DNA of 64,000 bases, taken from positions 186,001 to 250,000 of the forward strand of contig NZ_RDQN01000003.1 of assembly GCF_003703395.1 (NCBI RefSeq). The letters are read 5' to 3'. The notes under the pieces are model-generated. The model was not told where the DNA came from, made no database searches, and worked only from the letters and a program-made list of their open reading frames with translations. Both the position numbers and the translations under genes were made by a program. Position 1 is the first letter of the stretch. Every line of letters starts with the position of its first letter. This document shows, piece by piece, positions 57,248 to 64,000 of the stretch. The DNA comes from Pseudoxanthomonas spadix (GTDB lineage: Bacteria > Pseudomonadota > Gammaproteobacteria > Xanthomonadales > Xanthomonadaceae).

Positions 57248-57647
57248 TCGCGGCAGGCTTGTCGCCCTTCGCACCGGACGCAGCGGCGGTGAGGGCGGGG
57301 CGGCTGATGCTGGAGGAGATCAACGCCAGCGCTGCCCGCGGTGAAAGCTTCGCGTTCGAAACCACGCTTTCCGGCGTCGGCTACCGGCGGTACATCCGGC
57401 GCTGGCGTGGATTGGGATACCACGTCAGCCTGTTCTTCCTGCGCCTGCCCGATGCAGGCACTGCCATCGCCCGTGTGGCGATGCGTGCGTCAGGGCGGCC
57501 ATGACATCCCCGACGAGGTGATCCGGCGCCGCTTTGATGCCGGACTGCGGAACCTGGAGGCGATCTACAAAGAGGAAGTGGACGCCTGGGCTTTGTACGA
57601 TAACGCGGGGCGAGGAGCCCGCCCTGCTTGACTGGAGCCAGAAGTGA
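57133..57647 (+). pseudogene. Zeta-toxin-like P-loop kinase, two frameshifts
   Basis: Starts GKKILILAGPNGAGKTTFAR with Walker A at about 10-17, then INADLIAAGLSPF and FETTLSG, the zeta-toxin/UDP-GlcNAc-kinase family pattern. The first frame runs to 57504 and ends VAMRASGRP. The expected continuation RQGGHDIPDEVIRRRF lies in another frame near 57490; a 2-bp loss in the GCGTGCGTCAG stretch would explain it. A second shift at the GGGG run (57607-57610) moves the expected end NAG-EEPALLDWSQK into a third frame, stopping at 57645-57647. Intact it would be about 170 aa. The second shift is a homopolymer and could be a sequencing error; the first is not. Confidence 0.75.
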
Positions 57648-57850
57648 TGAACCCGCGCGATATTTCCCAGGCCAGCGATCCGGATCTGCGTGCTTCGCTG
57701 ACGGCGTTGCGCCGTGCAGCCGCTTTGGCACGCAAGACGGCGATCCAGACCGGCACCGACCTGATCGTGGTGCGTGACGGCCAAACAGTGCGGATTTCCG
57801 CCGATACCCTGCGCAGCCAGACCAAGACCGACAGGGATTCGGCACCATGA
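57647..57850 (+). CDS. 67-aa partner of the zeta-like kinase, putative antitoxin
   Basis: Starts MNPRDISQASDPDLRASL, then ALRRAAALARKTAIQTGTDL, then IVVRDGQTVRISADTLR. It is small and helical at the N-terminus with a beta segment at the C-terminus. By memory this small protein accompanies zeta-family kinases in type I restriction loci; the antitoxin role is inferred from that pairing. The start overlaps the kinase stop (TGATG), and its stop overlaps the hsdM ATG, so all three are coupled. Confidence 0.6.
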   Translation: MNPRDISQASDPDLRASLTALRRAAALARKTAIQTGTDLIVVRDGQTVRISADTLRSQTKTDRDSAP

Positions 57851-59472
57851 CCGAAAACGACCAGAAACAACTCGGCAAGACCCTGTGGGCCGTCGCCGAT
57901 CAACTGCGCGGCACCATGGACGCGGACGACTTCCGCGACTACATGCTCTCGTTCCTGTTCCTGCGCTACCTCTCGGACAACTACGAAGCGGCGGCTCGGA
58001 AGGAGCTGGGATCGGACTACCCGGACCCCAACGCCATCGGCAATGCCGGCAAGACGCCGCTGTCGGTCTGGTATGCAGAAAACGCCGCCGATGTGGCTGC
58101 ATTCGAGCAGCAGATGCGACGCAAGGCGCACTATGTCATCGAGCCGGATTTCCTCTGGAACCATATCGTCCATCTGGCCAAGACTCAGCACGGCGACCTG
58201 TTGACGACGTTGCAGCGCGGTTTCAAGTACATCGAGGAACAGTCGTTCGAGAGCAAGTTCCAGGGCCTGTTTTCGGAGATCAACCTCGCCTCTGACAAGC
58301 TCGGACGCAATTACTCCGACCGCAACGCCAAACTGTGCGCCATCATCAGCGAGATCGCGCGTGGCATGGCGCGATTCTCCACCGACAGCGACACGCTGGG
58401 CGATGCCTACGAATACCTGATCGGCCAGTTCGCGGCAGGCAGCGGCAAGAAGGCGGGCGAGTTCTACACCCCGCAGCAGATCTCCAACATCCTCTCGGCC
58501 ATCGTCACCCTGGACAGCCAGGAGCCAAAGACCGGCACGCGCAGCAAGCTGGACAGCGTGTTCGATTTCGCCTGCGGCTCGGGCTCGCTGCTGCTCAACG
58601 TGCGCCACCGCATGACCGCCGCCGGCGGCAGCATCGGCCGCATCTACGGGCAGGAATCCAACATCACCACCTACAACCTGGCGCGCATGAACATGCTGCT
58701 GCACGGGGTGAAGGACACCGAGTTCGAGATTTACCACGGCGACACGCTGAAGAACGACTGGGACTGGCTGCGCGAAACCAATCCGGCGAAGAAGCCGCAG
58801 TTTGATGCCGTGGTGGCCAATCCGCCTTTCAGCTACCGCTGGGAACCCAAAGACGAGGCAAGCCAGGATCCGCGATTCAAGAATTACGGCGTGGCGCCCA
58901 AGAGTGCGGCCGACTTTGCCTTTCTGCTGCACGGGCTGCACTACCTCAAGGACGACGGCGTCATGGCCATCATCCTGCCGCACGGCGTGCTGTTCCGCGG
59001 TGGCAAGGAGGCAGACATCCGCACCAAGCTGCTCACCGACGGGCACATCGACACGGTGATCGGCCTGCCGCCGAACCTGTTCTACTCCACCGGCATTCCC
59101 GTCTGCATCCTGGTGCTGAAGAAGTGCAAGAAGCCGGACGACGTGCTGTTCATCAACGCCGCCGAGCACTTCACCAAGGGCAAACGGCAGAACCAGCTGG
59201 GCGACAGCGACATCGCCAGGATCGTCGAGACCTACCAGCAACGGCCTGAAGAGCCGATCGAGCGGTACGCGCGCCGCGTGTCCATGCAGGAGATCATCGA
59301 CAACGACTACAACCTCAATATCTCGCGCTACGTCAGCACTGCCGGTTCGGAAGCGGACATCGATTTGGCCGCGACCCATGCCGAGCTGGTGAAACTTGAT
59401 GGCGAACTGCGCGCCGCCAAAAACAGGCACAACGCGTTTCTGCAAGAGCTTGGCTTGCCGCTGCTGCCATGA
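57847..59472 (+). CDS. hsdM: Type I DNA methyltransferase M subunit
   Basis: 541 aa. The N-terminal HsdM_N helical domain (about 8-140, LWAVADQLRGTMDADDFRDY) is followed by the N6-adenine methyltransferase. The SAM motif DFACGSGSLLLN is at about 240 and the catalytic NPPF at 325-328. AGEFYTPQQIS precedes motif I as usual. It modifies adenine at the HsdS-defined site and is needed for restriction. It lies downstream of the kinase pair rather than beside hsdS. Confidence 0.95.
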   Translation: MTENDQKQLGKTLWAVADQLRGTMDADDFRDYMLSFLFLRYLSDNYEAAARKELGSDYPDPNAIGNAGKTPLSVWYAENAADVAAFEQQMRRKAHYVIEPDFLWNHIVHLAKTQHGDLLTTLQRGFKYIEEQSFESKFQGLFSEINLASDKLGRNYSDRNAKLCAIISEIARGMARFSTDSDTLGDAYEYLIGQFAAGSGKKAGEFYTPQQISNILSAIVTLDSQEPKTGTRSKLDSVFDFACGSGSLLLNVRHRMTAAGGSIGRIYGQESNITTYNLARMNMLLHGVKDTEFEIYHGDTLKNDWDWLRETNPAKKPQFDAVVANPPFSYRWEPKDEASQDPRFKNYGVAPKSAADFAFLLHGLHYLKDDGVMAIILPHGVLFRGGKEADIRTKLLTDGHIDTVIGLPPNLFYSTGIPVCILVLKKCKKPDDVLFINAAEHFTKGKRQNQLGDSDIARIVETYQQRPEEPIERYARRVSMQEIIDNDYNLNISRYVSTAGSEADIDLAATHAELVKLDGELRAAKNRHNAFLQELGLPLLP

Positions 59473-59621
59473 GCGGCTGCTTCAGCGTGCCCGGGCATCT
59501 GTTGCGATATGCAGCAGCAGCGCGAAGAGAACAAGGCTGGCGGATCAGCCGAGCGGAAATTTCTCGCACGGATCGTGAGCATGTGCCACACTTAATTTCG
59601 GTGGGCACGATAGAGGGCGAT

Positions 59622-59891
59622 GTGGCAATACATCCTTCAAACAACGAAGTCCAGGTCGGCGCGCAAGGGCGATTGGTCATTCCCGCCGCGCTGCGCAAGG
59701 CGCTGCACCTGAAGCCGGGGGATCGGCTGATCGCCCGGCAAGAGGGCGAAAGGCTGGTCCTGGAGCGGCGCGAGGCGATCGAGAAACGGCTCCAGGATCG
59801 GTTTCGCCACATTCCCAAAGAGGTCAGTCTGGTGGATGAGCTGATCGCCGAGCGTCGCGCCGAGGCAGCGAAGGAGGCGGCGGAGGGGTGA
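59622..59891 (+). CDS. AbrB/SpoVT-domain antitoxin
   Basis: 89 aa from GTG 59622 behind GAGGGCGAT. The swapped-hairpin DNA-binding domain VQVGAQGRLVIPAALRKALHLKPGD is at about 10-35, with LIARQEGERLVLERRE after it. The helical tail that would bind the toxin has LVDELIAERRAEAAKEAAEG. A longer reading from ATG 59469, overlapping the hsdM stop, would add 51 unconserved residues and is less likely. Its stop overlaps the PIN toxin start, the usual VapB/VapC coupling; the pair likely represses its own promoter. Confidence 0.8.
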   Translation: MAIHPSNNEVQVGAQGRLVIPAALRKALHLKPGDRLIARQEGERLVLERREAIEKRLQDRFRHIPKEVSLVDELIAERRAEAAKEAAEG

Positions 59892-60268
59892 CGCTGGTCC
59901 TTGATGCATCAAGTTTGCTGGCGTTTCTGCACGACGAGCCAGGGGCCGACCGGGTCTGGTCGGCATTGGCGGGCGCCATGGTCTGCGCGGTGAACTGGTC
60001 GGAAGTCGTGCAGAAATCCCTGCGCCGTCAGGTCGATATCGCCGGGATGCGGCAGGAATTCGCGGAGGCGGGCGTCATCTTCATGCCGTTCACGCAGGAG
60101 CAGGCCGAAATCGCCGCCCTGTTGTGGGATAAAACACGTCACCACGGCCTGTCGCTGGCTGATCGCGCTTGTCTGGCGCTGGCGATGGAACGCCAACGAC
60201 CCATTCTTACCGCGGACCGGGCCTGGTCCGGGCTGAGCCTGGGCCTGGATATCCAGCTCATCCGCTAA
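59888..60268 (+). CDS. PIN-domain ribonuclease toxin, VapC-like
   Basis: 126 aa from GTG 59888 (GTGA overlap with the antitoxin). The four acidic residues of the PIN active site are visible: Asp6 (LVLDASSLL), Glu39 (NWSEVVQ), Asp92 (SLADRACLALA) and Asp110 (ILTADRAW). VapC toxins cleave initiator tRNA or rRNA; the substrate here is unknown. It appears intact. Confidence 0.85.
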   Translation: MTLVLDASSLLAFLHDEPGADRVWSALAGAMVCAVNWSEVVQKSLRRQVDIAGMRQEFAEAGVIFMPFTQEQAEIAALLWDKTRHHGLSLADRACLALAMERQRPILTADRAWSGLSLGLDIQLIR

Positions 60269-60277
60269 AGAGGGACC

Positions 60278-60387
60278 ATGGCAAAAAAGCACCAGCGAAG
60301 CTGCGTTTGAAACCGCCAGTCCGGCGGGTGCATCGGGTCACGTTGCGCTGCCGGGATGGCGATATCATCGCCCTGGAGAGCAGGTGA
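60278..60387 (+). pseudogene. Micro-ORF (about 36 aa) broken in a poly-A run
   Basis: A strong AGAGGGACC precedes ATG 60278, but the frame stops after 10 codons. With one more A in the AAAAAA run at 60283-60288 it would read [20 protein letters not shown] and on to [10 protein letters not shown], ending 60387. This basic peptide does not match a family I know. Either a 1-bp deletion or a homopolymer sequencing error explains it. Confidence 0.35.
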
Positions 60388-60445
60388 TCCACCTGCCGGG
60401 CTGTGCAGATTCCCGGCGGCAAGCTCTCTTCGAGGAAGACCGCTC

Positions 60446-62293
60446 ATGGAAAAGAAAAATCAGTGGCACGTCGGCTACTGGATCTTCGCCTTCGTGTTCC
60501 TGCTGATGCTGCAGAACTACTGGCAAGTGGCCAAAACGGTCGAATCGGTGCCGTACAGCGAATTCGAGAAGGCGCTGGACGAAGGGCGCATCGCCGAGGT
60601 GCTGGTGTCCGACCGCACCGTCACCGGCCGCCTGAAATCGCCCGACAGCCAGGGCAAGACCACCATCGTCGCCACCCGGGTCGAACCTGACCTGGCCGAT
60701 CGCCTGTCCAGGTACGACGTGCGCTACGCCCGCGTGGTGGAAAACACCTGGCTGCGGGACATCCTGTCGTGGATCCTGCCTGCGGTGGCGTTCTTCGGCG
60801 TCTGGTTCTTCCTGTTCCGCCGCTTTGCCGACAAGCAGGGCATGGGGGGCTTTTTGAGCATCGGCAAGAGCCGGGCCAAGGTCTTCGTGGAGAAGAACAC
60901 CGGCGTCACCTTCGCCGATGTCGCCGGCGTGGACGAAGCCAAGGCCGAACTGGTGGAGATCGTCGATTTCCTCAAACACCCGCAGGACTATGGCCGCCTG
61001 GGGGCGCGGATCCCCAAGGGCGTGCTGCTGGTGGGTCCGCCCGGCACCGGCAAGACGCTGCTGGCCAAGGCGGTCGCCGGTGAGGCCGGGGTGCCGTTCT
61101 TTTCCATCTCCGGCTCGGAGTTCATCGAGATGTTCGTCGGGGTGGGCGCCGCGCGCGTGCGCGACCTGTTCGAACAGGCCCGCGGTCAGGCCCCGGCCAT
61201 CATCTTCATCGACGAGCTCGACGCGCTCGGCCGCGCGCGCGGTGCCGGCGGGCCGATGGGCGGGCATGATGAGCGCGAGCAGACGCTCAACCAGTTGCTC
61301 ACCGAAATGGACGGGTTCGACGGCTCGGTGGGGGTCATCATCCTGGCCGCCACCAACCGTCCGGAAATCCTCGACCAGGCGCTGTTGCGCGCCGGTCGTT
61401 TCGACCGCCAGGTGCTGGTGGACCGGCCCGACAAGAAGGGCCGCCGGGACATCCTCAAGGTCCATGTCAAGAAGATCACCCTGGCCAGCGAGGTCGATCT
61501 TGAACAGGTCGCAGCGCTGACCACCGGCTTTTCCGGCGCGGATCTTGCCAACCTGGTCAACGAAGCGGCGTTGGCCGCGACCCGGCGCAAGGCGCAGGCC
61601 GTCGAGCTGCAGGACTTCACCACCGCCATCGAGCGCATCGTGGCCGGCCTGGAAAAGAAGAGCCGGGTGCTCAACCCCAAGGAGCGCGAAACGGTGGCCT
61701 ATCACGAGATGGGCCACGCGCTGGTGGCGCTGTCGCTGCCGGGCACCGACCCGGTGCACAAGATCTCGATCATCCCGCGCGGTATCGGCGCGCTGGGCTA
61801 CACGCTGCAGCGCCCCACCGAAGACCGATTTCTGATGACGCGTGCCGATCTGGAAAACAAGATCGCGGTGCTGCTGGGCGGGCGCGCCGCGGAGAAGCTG
61901 GTGTTCGGCGAGCTCTCCACCGGGGCTGCAGACGATCTGGCGCGGGCCACCGACATCGCCCGCGACATGATCACCCGCTTCGGCATGGACGAGGGACTTG
62001 GCTATGTCGCCTACGAGGCGCAGCGGCCGCGCTTCCTCGACGCGCCCGAGCTGGCGCACGGCGGCTTGCAAGTGGCCGAATCGACCCAGGCGCGCATCGA
62101 CCAGGCCATCCGCGAGATCGTGATGGGCGTGTTCGCGCGTGCATACCGGATCCTGGAGACCAATCGCGCGGTGCTGGAGCGCTGCGCGCGCGAGCTGCTG
62201 GTGCGGGAAACCCTGGACGAAAACGACATCCGCCAGCTGACTCAGGGGCTGCAGCGCCAAGCCGCGGAAGCGACCGTCTCCGCGGCGGGTTGA
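60446..62293 (+). CDS. ftsH: Accessory ATP-dependent zinc metalloprotease FtsH
   Basis: 615 aa from ATG 60446. Two N-terminal helices (about 8-24 and 109-130) flank a short periplasmic domain ([20 protein letters not shown]). The AAA ATPase has Walker A GPPGTGKT at about 197-204, Walker [11 protein letters not shown], and the second region of homology [21 protein letters not shown]. The peptidase has HEMGH at 420-424 (canonical HEAGH) and the third ligand Asp in [12 protein letters not shown]. The [12 protein letters not shown] start resembles the extra FtsH copies of stress-tolerance islands more than the housekeeping enzyme; the latter usually neighbours folP or glmM and is not in this window. 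Possible partners HflK/HflC are 20 kb away. Confidence 0.9.
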   Translation: MEKKNQWHVGYWIFAFVFLLMLQNYWQVAKTVESVPYSEFEKALDEGRIAEVLVSDRTVTGRLKSPDSQGKTTIVATRVEPDLADRLSRYDVRYARVVENTWLRDILSWILPAVAFFGVWFFLFRRFADKQGMGGFLSIGKSRAKVFVEKNTGVTFADVAGVDEAKAELVEIVDFLKHPQDYGRLGARIPKGVLLVGPPGTGKTLLAKAVAGEAGVPFFSISGSEFIEMFVGVGAARVRDLFEQARGQAPAIIFIDELDALGRARGAGGPMGGHDEREQTLNQLLTEMDGFDGSVGVIILAATNRPEILDQALLRAGRFDRQVLVDRPDKKGRRDILKVHVKKITLASEVDLEQVAALTTGFSGADLANLVNEAALAATRRKAQAVELQDFTTAIERIVAGLEKKSRVLNPKERETVAYHEMGHALVALSLPGTDPVHKISIIPRGIGALGYTLQRPTEDRFLMTRADLENKIAVLLGGRAAEKLVFGELSTGAADDLARATDIARDMITRFGMDEGLGYVAYEAQRPRFLDAPELAHGGLQVAESTQARIDQAIREIVMGVFARAYRILETNRAVLERCARELLVRETLDENDIRQLTQGLQRQAAEATVSAAG

Positions 62294-62347
62294 ACCCTCC
62301 CGGGAAGGGCTGAACGACATGACCTGACGTGAGCTCGGTGTGCCGAT

Positions 62348-62366
62348 GATCGTGGCATCCACGATC
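62348..62366. terminator. Hairpin downstream of the accessory ftsH
   Basis: GATCGTGG (62348-62355), loop CAT, CCACGATC (62359-62366): a perfect 8-bp stem 54 bp after the ftsH stop. There is no T-run, so a protein-binding palindrome is an alternative. The rest of 62294-62489 shows nothing intact. Confidence 0.35.
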
Positions 62367-62489
62367 GTGCCCCGCGCGGAGTTCGACGCCGTTGCCGAAG
62401 CTGGGTATGCCGGCATCATCGCTCGGGGCGACGTGCGGGAGAACCGGCTTGCAGGGCCAACCAGCCAGGTGCCTGGTGACGCGGCAACA

Positions 62490-62778
62490 ATGGCGGCATC
62501 GAGCTGGCCAGAGGCGGGCAGGGATCTGGCGCGGATCGCCGATCACCTGCAGCGCCATGAGGCCGCGCATGTGCTGCCCGGTGGCCGAGATCACCCAGGC
62601 GATCAGCATGCCAGACACCAATCCTTGTTGGCGCCTGGTCAGCGGGCACGAGCGTGAGTTGGTAATCGGTCCAGATGCGTGCTGCTACCGGGCGCTGTAC
62701 GGGTACGTGGTCCGGATCGACACGGTGCCCGTGCTGGCAGTGCGCGCACAGCGCGAGGCGGGTTTGGTCGGCCCATGA
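62490..62778 (+). pseudogene. Degraded RelE/ParE-family toxin gene
   Basis: From ATG 62490 the first frame gives SSWPEAGRDLARIADHLQRHEA, the ParE N-terminal pattern. After about 62570 the family-like sequence continues in another frame: VAEITQAISMPDTNP, then SGHERELVIG, then CCYRALYGYVVRIDTVPVL and AVRAQREAG, stopping at 62776-62778. One frameshift therefore splits it. No intact antitoxin is readable directly upstream (62340-62489 is open but unrecognised). Confidence 0.6.
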
Positions 62779-62889
62779 TCACATCGATGCGCACGCTCCG
62801 GGCCCCGATGCTTGCGCGCACTGCCGGTCTTCGGGTATCAAATCCTCCGTACCGCCGGGGGCAGCGGCCACAAGGAACAGGGGAAACCC

Positions 62890-63867
62890 ATGGCAGGTCT
62901 GAAGAACGTGCGCCAGCGGCGCACCGACGCATTGACGAGGGTGTCGTGGCAGCAGTTCGAAACGCTGCTGGCCGATTACTACCGCGCGCAGGGTTACACC
63001 GTTGAGCATGTCGGCACCGGTTTGTCGGGTGCGGAAAGCGACGGCGGCATCGACCTGAAGCTACGTCGTGATGGCCGCTATGTGGTCGTGCAGTGCAAAC
63101 ACTGGAACGCCAAGCAGGTCACCCACAACCCGATGCATGAGCTGCTCGGCGTGATGCTCACTGAAGGGGCGACCGGCGCCATCCTGGTGACCAGTGGCGA
63201 GTTCACGCGCGCAGCCTGGGAGAAAGCCCAGGCGTTGCCGCAGATCACGCTGATCGATGGCCAGGCCGCGCGGGAGATGCTGGGCCCGCTGTTGGACGAG
63301 CCGGGGTCACCCACTGTGCCGGCCCCGGCCCCGTCGCGCGCCGATCAGCCCATGGCGCGGCGTCAGCATGTGGTGCCTGCTACCAGCGCGCCGATGGCCC
63401 ATCGGCTGATCGAGAACGCAGCTTCGCGCCTGATTTGTGCGGCTGAAGACCGCATTCGCTATGGCGGCCGTTCACGTCGTTCGCGCCGGCGTAGTTCCGG
63501 TCCGCTGACATCCCTGCTGGGTGCATTCGGCGCCAAGCTGCTCGTCGCGGCCTTCGGTTTGATCGTGATGCTGGTCTGCATCCAGGTGTTCCTGAGCCAG
63601 ATGCACAAGACCGTCGCGGGCATTGGCCCGCAAAGTGCGCAGGGCGCGCAGCGTGTCGCGCCCAGCCAGCGTCCCATGGCGTTACAGGTGGCTGCTACAC
63701 CGCTACAGCGATCAACCGAGGCGACACTGGCCGCCCCGCCCCGGCAGGTAGACCAGATCCCGCAGATGTCCATCGGCAATACGATGAGCAAGAACGAACA
63801 GGAAGAGTGGAAGCGCAAGAACGCAGAATCGATGCGAATCCTTGAGGCGACCACGCCTGAGCTTTAA
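62890..63867 (+). CDS. Mrr-like restriction endonuclease domain protein, membrane-anchored
   Basis: 325 aa from ATG 62890. The N-terminal Mrr_cat-type nuclease (about 15-135) begins VSWQQFETLLADYYRAQGY and has the PD-(D/E)xK core: Asp55 in DGGIDL and Gln68-x-Lys70 in VVVQCKHW. A proline-rich linker follows, then a basic patch (RSRRSRRRSSG, about 194-204), one membrane helix (about 213-235), and a hydrophilic Gln/Ser-rich tail. The nuclease would lie on the cytosolic side before the helix. Related proteins are annotated as restriction endonucleases, but membrane-anchored versions may act in defence or conjugation-linked functions. The role is not known. Confidence 0.8.
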   Translation: MAGLKNVRQRRTDALTRVSWQQFETLLADYYRAQGYTVEHVGTGLSGAESDGGIDLKLRRDGRYVVVQCKHWNAKQVTHNPMHELLGVMLTEGATGAILVTSGEFTRAAWEKAQALPQITLIDGQAAREMLGPLLDEPGSPTVPAPAPSRADQPMARRQHVVPATSAPMAHRLIENAASRLICAAEDRIRYGGRSRRSRRRSSGPLTSLLGAFGAKLLVAAFGLIVMLVCIQVFLSQMHKTVAGIGPQSAQGAQRVAPSQRPMALQVAATPLQRSTEATLAAPPRQVDQIPQMSIGNTMSKNEQEEWKRKNAESMRILEATTPEL

Positions 63868-63908
63868 GTCCGGCCATAACCAGGACGAACCCGCTGGCCA
63901 ACCTGGCG

Positions 63909-64000
63909 ATGAAGGCTTCGGACAACGCGATCACTTACAACGACGACCTCGGCGATGCCTCCACCCAGGTGGAAATCCCGGCGTATGCGATCCAGACGCT
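63909..64000 (+). CDS. Possible 5' end of an unrecognised gene, cut by window edge
   Basis: ATG 63909 opens a frame reading MKASDNAITYNDDLGDAST, then VEIPAYAIQT, to the window end. The frame is also open about 40 bases upstream. Composition looks protein-coding, but I do not recognise a family and no Shine-Dalgarno stands out. Confidence 0.3.
   Translation, partial: MKASDNAITYNDDLGDASTQVEIPAYAIQT

Noticed and set aside
59469-59621. Longer AbrB antitoxin from the ATG overlapping hsdM
   Set aside because: The extra 51 residues are not family-like and a GTG with a good ribosome site lies just before the domain.
62340-62657. 105-codon plus-strand ORF as an intact gene
   Set aside because: Only its second half resembles a family (ParE N-terminus) and the rest of that family continues in another frame, so it is treated as a pseudogene.
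52896-63867. Prophage or transposon as the source of the accessory region
   Set aside because: No integrase, transposase, terminal repeats or phage structural genes could be read in the window.
63695-63934. 79-codon minus-strand ORF at the right edge
   Set aside because: Mostly antisense to the Mrr-like gene, with no recognisable features.

Overview
The window is high-GC bacterial chromosome with dense, short-gapped operons. Gene content and order (asd-fimV-truA-trpF, a LysR gene divergent from trpB-orf-trpA-accD, tpiA-secG-tRNA-Leu-nuoA..N, hflK-hflC-purA) are those of a gammaproteobacterium of the family Xanthomonadaceae. A Pseudoxanthomonas/Luteimonas/Stenotrophomonas-like genus is my best guess, by recall only.

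Layout. 0-17.7 kb is housekeeping: the 5' end of a SCO1/SenC gene, prmB, aroC, a 2-hydroxyacid dehydrogenase, asd, the polar-hub/pilus protein gene fimV, truA, the tryptophan genes trpF / (TrpI-like LysR) / trpB-orf-trpA, accD, glmM, a 2OG-Fe(II) oxygenase, a short-chain dehydrogenase, tpiA and secG. 17.7-33.2 kb holds tRNA-Leu(GAG) and the complete 14-gene complex I operon nuoABCDEFGHIJKLMN, with a consensus-like promoter and a leader of about 220 nt. 33.2-35.1 kb carries two identical initiator tRNA-Met genes, two tiny glycine-rich membrane proteins and folP. 35.1-39.3 kb (minus strand) is a carbon-entry operon: a GH15 glucoamylase/trehalase-like enzyme, zwf with a histone-H1-like tail, and gntK. 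39.5-43.1 kb is hflK-hflC and purA. 43.3-52.6 kb runs from an aminotransferase into a two-component system, then a heavy-metal RND efflux operon (membrane fusion protein, pump, PII-like small protein, outer-membrane factor). An 11-bp tandem operator-like repeat precedes the efflux genes.

52.8-64 kb is accessory DNA with a defence and stress character. It holds a type I restriction-modification locus (hsdR, hsdS, hsdM) with a frameshifted zeta-toxin-like P-loop kinase gene and a small partner ORF inserted between hsdS and hsdM. Next come an AbrB-like/PIN (VapBC-type) toxin-antitoxin pair, a broken micro-ORF, an accessory FtsH protease, a degraded RelE/ParE toxin gene and a membrane-anchored Mrr-like nuclease.

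The most unusual structure is a family of three intergenic elements (asd/fimV, accD/glmM, nuoD/nuoE). Each has an array of GGGACYC heptamers, a 75-85 nt centre, and an inverted heptamer array. The arms are complementary within each copy but differ between copies. In the first copy even the order of heptamer variants is mirrored. A conserved GGCTYTTCC box lies just inside the right arm of all three.

Calls rest on reading translations, motifs and spacing by eye. No database search was run.
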